Below, one piece after another: positions 33,915-47,318 of a stretch of 64,000 nt of DNA (position 1 is the stretch's first letter; each line of letters opens with the position of its first letter). The position numbers and the translations under genes were made by a program. The notes under the pieces are model-generated. The model was not told the origin of the DNA. It saw only the letters and a list, made by a program, of their open reading frames with translations, and made no database searches. Origin of the DNA: Echria macrotheca (taxonomy: Eukaryota; Ascomycota; Sordariomycetes; Sordariales; Schizotheciaceae); NCBI GenBank assembly GCA_030411725.1, contig MU839835.1:1364001-1428000 (forward strand), written 5' to 3'.

Positions 33915-36113
33915 GGGAGCATGCCTCTCTCCCCCAAGGGCGCCCAACCTTCTCTTCGCAAGGGAAAGCCGCTATCCAGCACCCAAGAGTCGTCGCTTTT
34001 CCCAGCCAAGGAAAAAACAAAACACCCGGCCGTCTGCTATTGTCCAAATCCGGGGCTACGCCGCTGGCCACCACAGAGCATGCGTCCGGTCCGTCTGTGA
34101 AGAAAACGAGCCTCGGCCAGAGTGTTGCTGGCTTGTGTCGTCCTGCTGTCGATGGTTGGCACTCGGCCAAGATGGAAACAGAACAATGGGAACCACAAGC
34201 TCGTGTGGCAAGGTCGTAAGGGAGCCTCTGTTGTACTTGTATAATACCACAGTAAGCCACTGCGATGGGTGTTGGAGGGGACCGTTATATGAGAGGTTCG
34301 GCACTGTCCCGGAGGCGACAAGGGGGGTGGGTAGGGTACGGGGGTGTGAAGGGAAAGGAAGGGGGAGGAGAGGCGAGACCAAGGCCAGCCTAGCGTCTCT
34401 CATGGATGGAGACGCGCAGGGGAGCTGGTGAACACTGGCTTGCAGGCCACTGCAGAAAGCGCCCCAACCATACACGGAAGGAGGTTGAGAAACGGGGCGA
34501 TCAGGCAAGTCAGGACTCCTCAGGCCTGACTAGCAGAAGCCGTTGAACATGGAACAAGGGCCCGTGGAAAACGTGTTTATATCGGCGTGCCAAAGTTGAA
34601 TAAAGCCTTCGGAGAGCCGTGATCTCGGTTGTTTCTTAACATGCCGTGTTATGGCCTGGATGCTCGGAGATTCACAGGGCATACAACTGGTCTCCTTAAT
34701 CTTGGCCGAGGTGCCTCGTAGGGTCTCTCCGTCGAAGCCGTAGGGCCTTTGAGAGCTGCCAACCGATGAGCCGTGTTAGTTATGCTGTTATGCTTCTGCG
34801 GTGAGGTCGACAGTGCAGTGCGGCGGGAAGAGACTGCTGTAGTGCGCAGCAGCCACGGAATACACTCGGGACCAAAAGGTAAGTGGCGGGTGCAGTTGCC
34901 TCAGAGCACGTCTGTGCCGGAGAGGGGAGGGGGGGCAAGGGAATGGGGTGGGTGGAGGAAATAGAAACGTTTCCATCCCCCTACCTCCTCGCCTACGCGA
35001 TCGCCTGAGGAACAGAACCAGAGACGACGAGTGCAAACAGCAGCAGCGGCGGCGGCGGCATGGAACATGGTGCACATGGGCAAGGGCAGAGAAGGACCAG
35101 GATCAGGGGGGACGCGGCCGGGGATGGGAGAGTGGATGCACGGGGGAGGAGACACATCTGGCCAAGGCGCACAGCGATCAGAAGGGGGCCGACGAGGAAG
35201 TGAGGGGACCGAGATGGAGATGCAATGAAGATGGGGACTGTGTGCTTCTCCTCGTCGCGTTCCGGTACGGCAGAGCCCTCTTGCTCAGTCTCCTCGGCCG
35301 TCCTCTTCCACCCAATCCGCCTGCAATCCAGGGTCAAGCAAGCAGGACCCCGGTCCGGGGCCAGGTAACGTCCACCAGCAAGGGCATCTGATTAGAACAA
35401 GAATCCTCCGAACGGCTCTGGGCAGCCTCTGACTGACCCGCAATTTTCTAGAAGACCGTTGGGTAATAAACGCGCCGAACGAAGGGACCCCCCTCATGCT
35501 CCAGCGCGCGAAAGCAGCGAGCCAAAGGGAAACGGCGAGCGGATCGTCCGTCTTCTGAGCGAGAAAAAAAAAGTCGGTTCACGAGATTGCCATCGACCGG
35601 GGGGGTTTGCTGGTTCTCCGCTCGATCACCCCGGTCCACTCGGCTGGTGACGAGGAGGAGAAAGGGAGAACCCATCATATTACGTTGACCCCTCCCTGGC
35701 TCCTTCCCCCCCTTCACGCTTCCCTCCACACACACAAACGCCCCCCGGTTCGCTTCTTCCCAAAGGAGCCACAGCGGCCAGCAATATCAGAGGCTGTTAA
35801 GTATGTCTTGGCCGCCGTTGTCGACCGGCTGCGGGCGTTGTCGACACTTCACAATTGGCAGAGAAGCTTAAACGAAATCACCATCAAGGTGACAGACCGC
35901 CGTAGCCAGCTTGGATGCCGGCGCGCCTCGCTGCGCTCTCTCGGATTCCGGCTCACTGTCGGCTCGGCGCAATTATCACGAGCCAGCAGCGGCCGCGGCA
36001 ACGGCCAGAGACGGGGGTGCGCCGAGACGAGACAGCCAACACAGCCTTCGTAAGTTCGTAGGGCTCCAGCTCAAGCCGGAAGGAGACACAAGTTTCCTGT
36101 CGAGCAGATATGA

Positions 36114-36144
36114 CGTATTGTCAGAAGACACTTCTGACAATACG
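36114..36144. repeat. Perfect 14-bp inverted repeat (hairpin) with 3-nt loop
   Basis: Arm CGTATTGTCAGAAG (36114-36127), loop ACA, arm CTTCTGACAATACG (36131-36144), with no mismatch. It is followed directly by two overlapping shorter inverted repeats (GATAT/ATATC and CGATA/TATCG) up to about 36166. It lies in the long intergenic region about 2.2 kb upstream of vib-1. Confidence 0.95.
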
Positions 36145-39100
36145 ATATGAACGATATCATGTATCGAAAACGCTGCGAATGTGCTGTGATGTTGATCGAG
36201 AGTCGTGGATTGCCTTTTTGGTCTGGCCACATGGGTCGTCCGTCCTTTTGCGCCGGCAAGCCGCTGCCCAGCCTTCGGGAGAGTGGTGGAGGGAGTGGTA
36301 GTGTTGATCGTGGCTTCGCCGACGTGCAGATGGCCAGAAGGGTATCGGCCGATCTGGCGGTCGCGCATCTCTGTAGTAGCGCACGCTACGCGCTGATGTT
36401 TCTTGGGCGGGAGGCCAGACGAGGGTGGGGAGCGGGCAAGCGTCATCCCATCGTGCCCCTCATTTCTTACTCTCCTCTAGCTTCCAGGTTCCCTAGCATC
36501 GCCCTCGGGGCCATCCCGGCTGCGGCTGCGGAGGCATCGACGACATTCCCGAAATGGCAATCCTGGAAAACAACGAGTACCCTGACTGCCATCGGCCAGT
36601 TCGTACACAAAGGGCCAAGTGCCTAGTGCGCATCGCATGGTGACACGGCAGCTCCGTTACATGGGCGCGGCGGGCAGTAGCCTCACCAATCCTCGCGAGA
36701 CCAGGTGCTGGGCTAGGTACTCGAGTGGTTAGTAGTGTCCAGCTTTGTGGACCTGCTGCAGGCGTCAGAGGTTCGAATAGTGGCAGAATGCGGAATGCGG
36801 AATTAGTGTACAGTACGTGTACACTATTGTTTAGCAGAGGTTGCCTGTGGTCTGTCTGTTGGTCTGCCAAGCTTACAGCTGTCAGACGAAAACACGGCAA
36901 AGACATCAAAAGTCGAAACAGCCCCAACTGCACCTGCCGGCTTCGGCTCGGTCACGCCACACGAGATGTCGTCAGGCAATCTGAACCGTGGCTGAAGGGT
37001 CAGGACAGCTAAGGACCCGTGGGTGCTGCAGACTTTGATTGGCGGGGCCACGACTCAGGATTGGACGACTGAGAGGATCTCAGTTGAGTCGAGCAGAGCA
37101 GTGCTGCGGAGAGGCTGCATTCAGCTTGCAGGCGGAATGGGTGCCGAGGCAGGCAGAGGCAAGGTCATGGACGGCACGAGTCGCCGGGCGCTCCGCGCTA
37201 TCTCGATCTACAGCGTATCGTACAGCTAAAACAACTGCCCCGTGCAGCGAGCACAGTTCTCTTCGTCTTCGGCCCACCACCCTCCCGCCCGATGAGATAA
37301 GCACAAGAGACCCGTTTGCTAGCCGGCGGAGGATTTGTCTTGTCTCGCAGCACGACTGAGACAGAGTGAGTACATACAGCAGCAGAATCCGATCTCCTTT
37401 GGCGGCTGGCTGGTGTCCCGAGGCCACATGTGCAGCTCGAAGGTGTGCCATTTAATGTATTTATATTGCACCGCATCCTGGGGAAGGGAGGGCCGCCGTC
37501 CAAGACTCGCCCAGTTGTGGGCGAAATGTTTCTAAAAAAGAAACGGCGGCGACGGCGGTACGGGAGTCCCGTCCTGATGTGGCTGCTGTGCCGCTCGTTC
37601 CCAGAGTGCGGAGCCTGGAATTCGAGAAGACGTCGAGCTCCTCCCGGGTTTCGCTGCAAATGTGCGCAATGCACTGCTTTATTACGAGTAGTTACTGGTC
37701 TTGACCAGTGTTTGACAGCAGCAACCCTGCCAGCCGTCAAGCTGCGGTGTCGCCTGCCAGGATTTAACCTTTTTCCTTTTTTCTCCTCTTGGTCGAAAAA
37801 GCAAAGAGAGACAAGGCAAACCCCACCCCCGGCAGAGGCCGGTCGGCGGTGGCTGTCGGTTGCAACTGTGGCCGCGCGCCCATGCATCGGCGAACGTTGC
37901 AATCACGATTGCATCGGGGCAAGTCAGGGGACTGGCCGCCTGGACGTTTCTTTTCAAGATCTGCCCAGGTGCGGGTGCGATTCTCACCCACACACGGTAC
38001 ACCACCCACCCCAGTCTGCCAACGTCCTCGCAGTCATCAGTCCACTCCCCCATGTCATCCTCAGATCCTGCCGGCCAGAAAGTTACGTTGAATCGACTCA
38101 GCGGCGGGAAGTCCCAGCCAGCCATGCTTGCTTGCCATTTGCACACACCACGCGATGGGAAAAAGCGCCGAACCGCTGCCTCGAATCCGGTACCGTGCTC
38201 TCCCCCCCAACCACAACCACGAAAGCTGCTCGGGGGGCTTGTCAGGCGTGCAGCCTTGTGCTAACTGGTGGCCGTTACACACAAATCAAATAGATCCGAG
38301 TCGTCCGACGCGGCGCGATCCAATGGCGTCTGCCCCCCTCCGACCAGGGGGGGTGGGGGCCTCGCGATGGAAAATGGCGTCGTCAAGACTTCCTTACCGA
38401 GGACGAGGGTCCGTGTCTCAAGACCAGGGCCTTCGGAAACGAACAAGACGAGCACCACCCTTGTTGCGCACTGGGGGGAGGCGGTCAATATTGGCGTTGG
38501 TCATTGAAAAAAGGTTCGGCAGCTTGACGACCGAATCCAACCCTTCCCAGACCGGCGAGCCGCTGCTCGCAAAGAACCACAGCTTCGCACGGTTTGGTCA
38601 AGGCACTCTCCGTCCGATACAACAAGTAGGCCGAGTTGATGAGATGTCAAATGCGGTCCGCCTGGCAGATGACTCCGGTCGCTGCAGCTGCTGCACCAGG
38701 TCACGACTGAACCAAGATTCGGGGTGCGTGTCAATAAAACGGCTATCAGGTGCGACCGAAATTATTCCCTCTCACCCCCATTTGATGTGGCCGGTTTATG
38801 GCTATATGTGCTGGCTAATATAGCCAGAACAAAGAGTCCCCCTGCCAGTCGAAAACGGGGCAGGGAGGCTTTGCGCCGTCAAAGTATTGTCTTCCCTAAT
38901 GCAGGTGCTCATCACCTCTATCACTCCGGTTCGGATCGTCGGGGTAGCAGATATTCCTCGCAATGCTTTACCTTGGTCTTCTGGATACGTCTGTCGATAT
39001 GCAAGCCATACCTACCTACCCCAGCGGAGATGGAGGGTTATCCCACAGCTTGCTGGCGCCGGGACTTGGGCCAAGCAATGACACCTGACAATGACACCGC

Positions 39101-42100
39101 CCTGCCCAACCAAGATTCGACCATGACTCCCGGCCAGCTGTCATCAAGCCACCCCGCAGCATACAACTGTTGCAGTCCCGAGATCGACCTCCAGCCGCGC
39201 CGTTCTTGTCCAGACCCAATGGCAGACGAGCGCTAGAAATACCGACGATGTCGGTGAGGGGTCAGGACAGGATGGCTGACGGAAAAACGAGGACTCTGCC
39301 CAGCCTCCGTCTGGGAGCCGGTCTATTTTCTTTTGTCTGCCGCTGCCGCGCCATCCAAGTGAAGCGGAAGCGCAAGCCGGCGCAGGCTCCATATTGCCGA
39401 CCGACTCCAGCGAGGTCGGGCTCCAACGGCCGCTGGTTGGCCGAGATCTAGTTGTGCAGGACAGCGTCATTCGGCTCGGTTGGGCAAGTCGTGAGCCTAG
39501 GCTTCTTTCAGCAGGGCCCTCCGGTCGACCGACTCCATCGAACGAAGATCCCGGTCCCACATCTGGAGAACTGCTCAATCAAGAAGGGTGCCCTGCGGTC
39601 CTTTCCCGTTTCCGCGCCGTGGCGAAGGCGCGCGATGCCGAAAGCTCACACGCTCTCACCACAGTCATCACTGAATCATCATGCGCCAGGTGCGATAGCC
39701 GGACGGCATCGGCGCCAGTGGTTGCCCATAACGCTTGCTCTCTCGCCGGTTCCACCACGCGGCAGCCGAGGAAAATGTGGACAAGATCGCGGTAGGGGCC
39801 CGGGCCTCAAGCGCCGGAAGCTGGGGGCCAAAACTGCTGACAGACGGCCGGCCAAAACCTGCTCAGATATTATTTGCCGTCTCCGGTCATCGCGCTAGAC
39901 TGCCGGCGTCGCGAGGCGCGGCCAGCGGCAGACGAGCGTTCGCACACTGCACCTGCTAGAATAAGGACCAGCAGGGACGGCTCCGCTCCCCTATCCTATT
40001 CCCCAGAATACAGAAACATCTCCGGCAGCCAAGAAGAGACCATCGCGGAGCGGCAGCCTGATTCATACCAGGCTCGCATGACGCTGTCTAGAGCTGATTT
40101 CACGTACCGATTACCGCCGAAATACTGCCTTTCCCTGCTCCATTCATGTTCCCAGTTGCCGGATAACCAGTTCCACCGGTGAACTGAATTGTCAAATTTC
40201 CTGTTTCAATGCGCAGGGGGACATTTTTAGCTGAGAACCGAACAGCAGCTCCATATCTGCGAAACGCTTGAAACGCAGAGCTCGTTCAAGGCGCCGAGTG
40301 TTTCAATGACGGCAAAGCCTCGAACTGCGGTCTCGGATCCTTCACGATGTTTTCTCTACGGCAGTGGCTAGCTCCGCGGCCAGATGACGCCCCCGATTAT
40401 CTTGTCAGATTCTGGACGGGGGAAGACTAGAGTTCAATAGGTATTCCACTACTAGGCGTTACATCCGTCCCTCCCACACGGGACTAGGGCGAGATAGCGC
40501 TGATTCCATGTCTCGTCTTCCCACCATCCCGTCGAGCAGGCACACAATTACGCACATGAAGGGAAGGGAGCAGTAGCACTGGGGGGGAGGGGGCAGAATT
40601 GCCGGCTTTCTAAGTTAAGCAACAGTAATATTGGCCAGCGCCACCGCTCCCTCTCGACTCTGCGCCTAGTAGGGGAAGCGTCGGAGATGCAGCCCTATCC
40701 CCACCCATTCAAGCTGCCCAGCTTGCCGGAAACGGCGTGCTCGAGGGGGAAAGCGAAACCAATCTACCTGCTACAGATTTTATGCCGGCGATGGAGGGAG
40801 AAGCCGTCTCTCCACCGCAACAGAAGAGTGGGAGAAGCATTCTAGAAACATGGGAGCCGGGTCCTGGGCCTCCTGGCATTTCCGCAATATCCATCATGAT
40901 GCTGCGAACGGCTGTGGTTCGGCGATCCCCTGACACGACTCTACGAGTACACTACCAGGCCTGGTTGGCACCAAAGGACTCACTACCCCGCAAACGGCAG
41001 CCAGCCTCCACCGGCGCTCAGGTAATGTTTTGCAGGCGGACAGGCCGGCCGAGACATGGCGCAAGCAGGCGTTCGTCTGAAGGCTTTGGTCATCTCAGAC
41101 ACGACATGGGGCGGGCCTGGAAAGGGATCCGGCGAGTGGGTCGTCTGGGCTGCCCCGTCCCAGGCTCCAGGCTCCAGGCTCCACGGTCCAGGACAGAAGG
41201 CGCCTCGTTGGCGTCTGGAGCGCAAGCGAGCAGCCAGCGCTTGGCGGGAGCAAGAAGAGGACGGCTTGGAACGGGACCAAGGCGTCTGGCTGCCCGCGGC
41301 CGCACCCCCCATTCGATTTGCAGTGTCCAGGACTCCGGGAACGCGCAATATCGAAGGGCTGGCAGCGACACAGGCTCTCCCCAGCAGGCGGATGGCTTTT
41401 CGTCGCGACGAGGACGACGGTCTGCACAACTCCCTCGCGGGATCCTACCCTGCCAGCGAATCCGGGGTTCTACCGCCGCCCTTATAAGACGGGCGCTGTT
41501 ATTGCAGCCACCTGCTGGGACTTTAGCCTGGAAGGGCCGATTCGGCGTCCTGGCATTCTCCCAGCCAATGGCGACGGCCAATTGGTCAGAGCTGGGAAAA
41601 CAAGGTGCGGCTGGGGTGATCGGTGGCGCAACTGGCTCCCCTCTGCCTCGCCGGCGCACCGCCGTGGCTTCGAGTGCGCACGCGGCCCCGTGATTGGGCT
41701 CGTCGATGACCGTTATTCTTGGATGTCAGTGCAGAACCCTTGCAGGCCAAATCCCACCAATGCCGGCGCGCTGTTCTGCGCTCGCTTGTGGGGAGAGCCA
41801 AGGGAGGCCGGAGCGGAACGGTCGTGACTCGGACCTCTGGTGAAGCTGTTAGCGACGGCTCGTCTGGTGCTAGCTTGCCGTGATCCCGTCAAGCCCCAAG
41901 ACCCCCGTGCCGGTCCTCAGTCCCGCCCTAGGCGCAATGCGGCATGGCTCGATTCGACCAAGGTGTCCTGACAGGTCCGAAGCGCCCCTCCGACGACACT
42001 TTACCATGTGGTAAAACTCCCGACCGCGCTCAGTCGCTGCACCGCTCAGACTTGCTGCCACACACGTGTAAGTGCGCGCTTGTGGACTGGTATTGTCGAC

Positions 42101-44528
42101 CAAGGACACGACACCACTCTCCACATGGCCAAGCGGTGAGATCTCCAAGGGACCGATCAACGAGCTTTTCCTCCTCTCCTCCCGACCGGGGACCCAGGCA
42201 AGCCTGGACGCCACCCACGGATAACGGAACAGGAGCAAAAGGAAAGCAAAAAAAACATGCCGCCAACCGAGGACGCGCCGGTTCCGAATGGGCGCTGGCT
42301 TGGATGATGAGGATGGCGTCCACTCGGAAGCAATCGAGCAACGACAACCCTCCCAATCCGGTCTCCTCTGCTCTTCTTTGGACATTGATCCAGTCATGGC
42401 AGCCAGCTGGAATGAGATGGCAAGCGCCATGCAGGATACCGACAGCCACAGAATCACACCCTGGACAGTCAGCAGCAGAAAGGAGAATGCCCACGGCGTC
42501 CGGACGGTTGGCCGGCGGGCGTGTCGGCGCGTTCTTTTGACTCGAGGCTGCCCTTGTCTGCCCTACACTACTGCGCCGGCTGCCCGTCTGCTGTCTCGGC
42601 AGTCTGGCGAGCATATTCCGGATCAGATCCGGCCAACCACGCCCAAAACATTCGTCTGCAGGCAGCAAACACGGTCACCTCGTTTTCCAAGTGACTGATC
42701 AGACGCGACTTATCTCCCCAGCTCGGATGGCCGGCAGCAGGGAGCAAAGCCGTGCCAGGATGATGAGAAGGTGAAAGCGCACGCTCGAAAAGGGCAACCG
42801 TACAGGGTGGGGCTGACCTATTCCGGAGCACAAGGGGGATGGGCCGTGATGGTGATTGGGGACTCTTGGATGTCGCTGTTGTCGTCTTTCCTTTCGGACG
42901 ATACAGGCCCACACTCGGAGCAGAATGGTGTCAGCAAGCAGGGGCGTCGGCACCACCATTGGCCCCTTGGCCTTCCTAGATCAGAAGGCATTGCAACGCT
43001 GGCGGAGGGACAGAGATCAAAGAACAAGATGTCCCCTTCGTTGCGGTCTGAATGCATGCGCCGCCCGAACGCCAGACCAGGCCGGGCGAGATCCGAGAAA
43101 CCTAGATTTTCCGTCGACAGGGTGTGTTGTTTACCCCCAGCAACTCATCAAAACTCCGATATTGGTTTTTGTTTGGCGATTTCATCATTATCATGCCTTT
43201 TCCAGAACCCCTGACGATAATAAGCTTGGGGGGCCGGGGGTGAACCCGGAGACGACCAAGAAACGAGGCTCAGGAAGGAAGAGAGAGAGGAGTCAACGTT
43301 TCTCCCCCTTCCGCCCCTGGACACTGCGCTTGCGGAAACAAGTACCGAAAAAGCAACGCAACCATTGTAGCTCCATACACCCTCCCCTGCTTTTGCCTGC
43401 CCCGAAATTTGTGTGAACTCTGACCGATCTTTTTGTCGGTTGGTTTCGTTATTTGCTTGCTTGGCGACTCCTGCGCCGTCACAGGAAACAAGTCGTGTCT
43501 GTAATCCTCCGGTTGCGCGCCCTGCCCTGCTGGGAGGAAAGCCCCGGGAGCCGCAAACGGACCTACCTACCTGCTAGGTAGAAAGAGGCAGGTTGGCTGG
43601 GGGCGGATCTGGGCAGTCCGTGATTATCATTTTGATGATTGTGACGGTGGCACACACACCAGTTTTCATCAGTCTGTGTTTCTCCCACGAAGCGAGAGTT
43701 GAAATGACGGGCATCACGGTTGCTAGGAAATATTTATCTGGGCGGGGGGTGTTAGGGGCTACGTACAGACAATCTTGTGGGCTGCTGCTGCTGCAGGGAG
43801 ACGGGAGGAGAGGATGGGAATCGATGGGTCTGGCCATTGGAGTGATGTGGTGTTGCCAGCCACAGCACCCAGCAGAGCAACGGAGTTCACACACATGTGG
43901 ATGTGGATTTGTCCACATGCATGGCTGGACGGTTGGTGGCATCCATCCCTCTCTGGCTGGCTGGCTGGCTGGCCTTCTAGGTAGCGAGCCACCTGGACAG
44001 CTGGACAACTGGACAACTGAACACCTGGACCGAATCCCGATCGATCGTCGAGCAGACGGACGGGGGAAGTCCAGTCGAGGGACGTCCGCATCAAGTCCCG
44101 TCCATCCAGTTGTGGAAGAAGGCTGGGTGGTGGGGGAAGATGATATTGGCCGGCCGACCCGGTGATCGAGTATTCGTTGACGCGGTTGCTTCCGCGCGCC
44201 TGAACTTTGTCAGGTTTGGTCTTGAGAACGCCGCTGGCTCTTCTTACCATCCATTCGGCCGCATCCCATCTCGATTGTAGCGTCTTCGGTCGGTTCTTCT
44301 CGGAGATTTTGACGGGGAAGCTCTTTTGAGCTAGCTAGGTACGTAGACAACCGGATACAAACTAACTACCTTACCCAGACTTTCTAACCGCGGAGACTTT
44401 TTCTTCGAAGTCCAGAGCATGGAAGAAGGACAGAGCAAACCCGCTCGCTGCTGCAAAAGACCTATGGATTGCCACTGCCACTTACCAGTCCAGTCCCACC
44501 TTCCCTGTCTCCGTCCAAACGGGATCTA

Positions 44529-44562
44529 GACAGACAGACAGACAGGCAGGCAGGCAGGCAGG
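44529..44562. repeat. Compound GACA/GGCA microsatellite
   Basis: Four GACA units run directly into four to five GGCA units, suggesting a transition within an older repeat. Non-coding. Confidence 0.9.
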
Positions 44563-44894
44563 CTCCGGTGGTTGTGTGTGGTTTCTTTCTTTTAAGCCTG
44601 TGGCTCACCGGCCGTTCACTCTGGCTCTGGGTCTCGGTGGTCCCCAGGTCCCGAGGTCCCCAGGAGAAGTTATCTCGCTCTGTTTTCAAGTAATCCCTCC
44701 GTAACGTAGGTAGGTAGTTAGGCACTCTGGTACGATACGACCAGCCACACAGACAAAAATCCCCGAGCCAGACAAACCAAAGAAGCTCAACCAGCTGCTG
44801 GCTGCCCCTCTGCCCACACTGTAGCTCTAGCAGAGCTGGTAGGTAGGTGGGTGACTACCGCCAACCCACCAACCCACCAACCCGCCAAAGCTCC

Positions 44895-44910
44895 GGCTAG
44901 CTAGCTAGCC
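44895..44910. repeat. 16-bp perfect palindrome of CTAG/AGCT units
   Basis: The sequence GGCTAGCTAGCTAGCC equals its own reverse complement. It lies among CCAACCCACC repeats and is most simply a short self-complementary microsatellite. Confidence 0.9.
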
Positions 44911-47285
44911 AGCCACTACCCACCGAGCACCGACCAAAACCGGCCATTTATGATGATGGATAACTAGGTAACGTTAACTACCTCCGATCAGCGCGGGATG
45001 CCGGACGCAACGCAAGAAAACCTGCCCCAAACGGCCCGGCCCATCGGGAGGAGAGGAGCGTTGCTTTGGATCACCGGACGAAGCAAACGAACGAGTATCT
45101 GTTTGGTGCGGATCGAAGATGAGGAGGAGAATATGATCTCGGGGGAATCACGGAACTTTGCGCGAAGGACATAATTCCAGGCGGCCTTTTCTTTTTTGGG
45201 ACGCCCGATGGGGTTCTTTCTTTCTCTTTTTTGTTTTGTTTGTTTTAAACCACACCGAGCTTTTGACGTGTGCTTGCCAGGTGGGTGGGTGGGTGGCTTG
45301 AGTACTATCTTGTTCTAAGGTGACGATGGACCGATGGGTCGGAATGTCGATGATACCTACGAAGACACAACATCGCTGGTTTTGTCTTGGGGGTTAGTAA
45401 GGTAGGCAGTGTACCTACCTACCTAACTGGTGAGTTCTAGGCGGTAGTTAGTTGGCGGTGGCGGGTAGCGGTAACCACCCCAGGCCGCCGAGGCAGTGGT
45501 GACGTGCCCCTCAGAGTCTTCATTCCACTGATTTTGTTTTCTTTTCTTCATTTCTTCATTTCTTACACTTTTACTATTCATTACCTTTACTACCATGTGC
45601 GCCCAAGCTCAAGATACTACCCTCCCGCCCCCTCGATATGGATCAGTTTGGGTAGGGCTGACGGCTAAATACCGCGACAGGTAGGTGAGGTGATATGGGC
45701 AGTGCCGTGGCATCTTTTCAGCGGAGGGGGGTATAACCCAGAAGCGGTATAATACCTCTTGCTCTCTGTCTCTCTCTCTCTTTCTCAGCTATACCGTTCA
45801 TGACCATTATACGTATGCATCATTATTATTATCCCCAGCTTGCATTATTACAGTCCCGCAAGGGCTGGGCCCTCTGTTGGGACTGCCGGTCATACCCTGC
45901 TTGCGTTGCTGCACAGCGAAGCCCATCTTATGTACTATTCCTGACGACGGGAAGGACCAGATAGATAGATGGTTGGCCAACACGGATCTGCCGGGTCTTT
46001 CCCAAAACGAGTTTTCTGGGTTCTTCTGCAGGTAGGTAAGGTAGGTTGCGATTGGACCATACACCGACAGGACGCGACATCATCAACCAACCTCTTGGAT
46101 TGTTATTATAGGATGATAACCGGTTCTTTCTTCTTTCGTCGTCGTCGTCTGCTCTGCCCACACACATACAGTCCATCATCTGCCGATTTGGCTGGTTCTC
46201 GGGCGGAAAAGCCCGTCTCCCGTCCTACATACCTGATGAGGTTGTCTGCCCGATGCCCATGCGGGGCGCTGCGTGGTGTTCTGAATTCTGGGGGCCCGTT
46301 GTAGACCTTGGCTCTGCAAAGATGGCGGCGAAACTTGACATATGTTCATGGTCCTATGTTTATTTGGGGGCGTAATTTTTTTCCGTCCGCGTCTGGAAGG
46401 ACTTGCCACTTTTGCTTACCGACTGGGGAAGCAGGGAACTTGCATCTCGGCCTCGTTCGACCTTGGGTTTATTGGATGATGGGGCTTGTCTGTCTGGCTG
46501 GCTCTCTCACCCGGGTCCGGTCCGGGTGCGGCACCAGTAAAAAAGGGGGGGGTTGTTTGGTAGGTACAGTAGTGTGCTCACCCCCTCCCCTATATCGTAC
46601 GGCAGATAAACTGGCGGCGGCGGCGGGATATCGTTGTAAGCAGTGGGGAGCGGGCAGCACTACTACCGACTGTGCCGCATAGTAGGTCCAACAGCGGCTA
46701 TGGCGGCTGTCGGGGGATGTCCGGTGGACTTTTTGTTGGTGCGGTGTTGCGATATCTCCCGACGGCGCTGGTCGGCAGTTGACAGGTAGATGTAGACCAG
46801 GACTGGAGCGCTTTGAAGTGAATGGGCCAAGTGAGTGGATGTTTGGCAGTTGTGACAGACACAGTGAGGTGGGAATGTGGAAATGAACCCCCCTTACTTC
46901 CAGGTATTGCCAGTGGAGGTGGCAAGGTGGATATCCGGATGGAACAGTGGCAGCCGGGTCCGCCGCCCGCAATATGCCGTACACAGACTCTTGTTCCCGT
47001 GATATTTATTATTCTGTGCAGGAAAGGAGGAAGCGAGTTTTGGGACTCGAGACGAGTCGTGGGTTGTTTTGTGTAAACTGACGATGGTCAGGGATACATT
47101 GGCCTGATCTAGGCTGCGGGTCGTGGATTTGAAGGTAGTTTGCAGACGTCACGGTTTATCACTGGTCGGTTAGGCAGAGTTATGTCCTTCAAACGATGAA
47201 AAAAACATTGTGGTTTTCACCAGAAGGACGACGGCAGTGGCTCGAACGGCTGCCGCCATGAACACACCCAGACATGGACACTCTG

Positions 47286-47318
47286 ATACATACATACATA
47301 CATACATACATACATACA
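47286..47318. repeat. (ATAC)8 microsatellite
   Basis: About eight ATAC units in intergenic DNA. The repeat produces the artificial Cys-Met-Tyr-Val repeats seen in a minus-strand frame here. Confidence 0.95.

Noticed and set aside
37198..38293. Overlapping long frames of 234 codons (-) and 287 codons (+)
   Set aside because: They lie on opposite strands over the same DNA, show no domain, helix or signal features, and have mixed composition with scattered Cys/Arg typical of GC-rich non-coding frames.
40737..43416. Cluster of frames of 140-318 codons on several strands
   Set aside because: Three to four frames are open at once, as expected from high GC. None contains a recognisable motif and no splice pattern joins them.
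44838..44870. 5S rRNA-like segment (GGTAGGTAGGTGGGTGACTACC)
   Set aside because: It resembles only the GGTGGGTGACCACC part of fungal 5S rRNA. The rest of a 5S gene is absent and the match is explained by TAGG/GGTG simple repeats.
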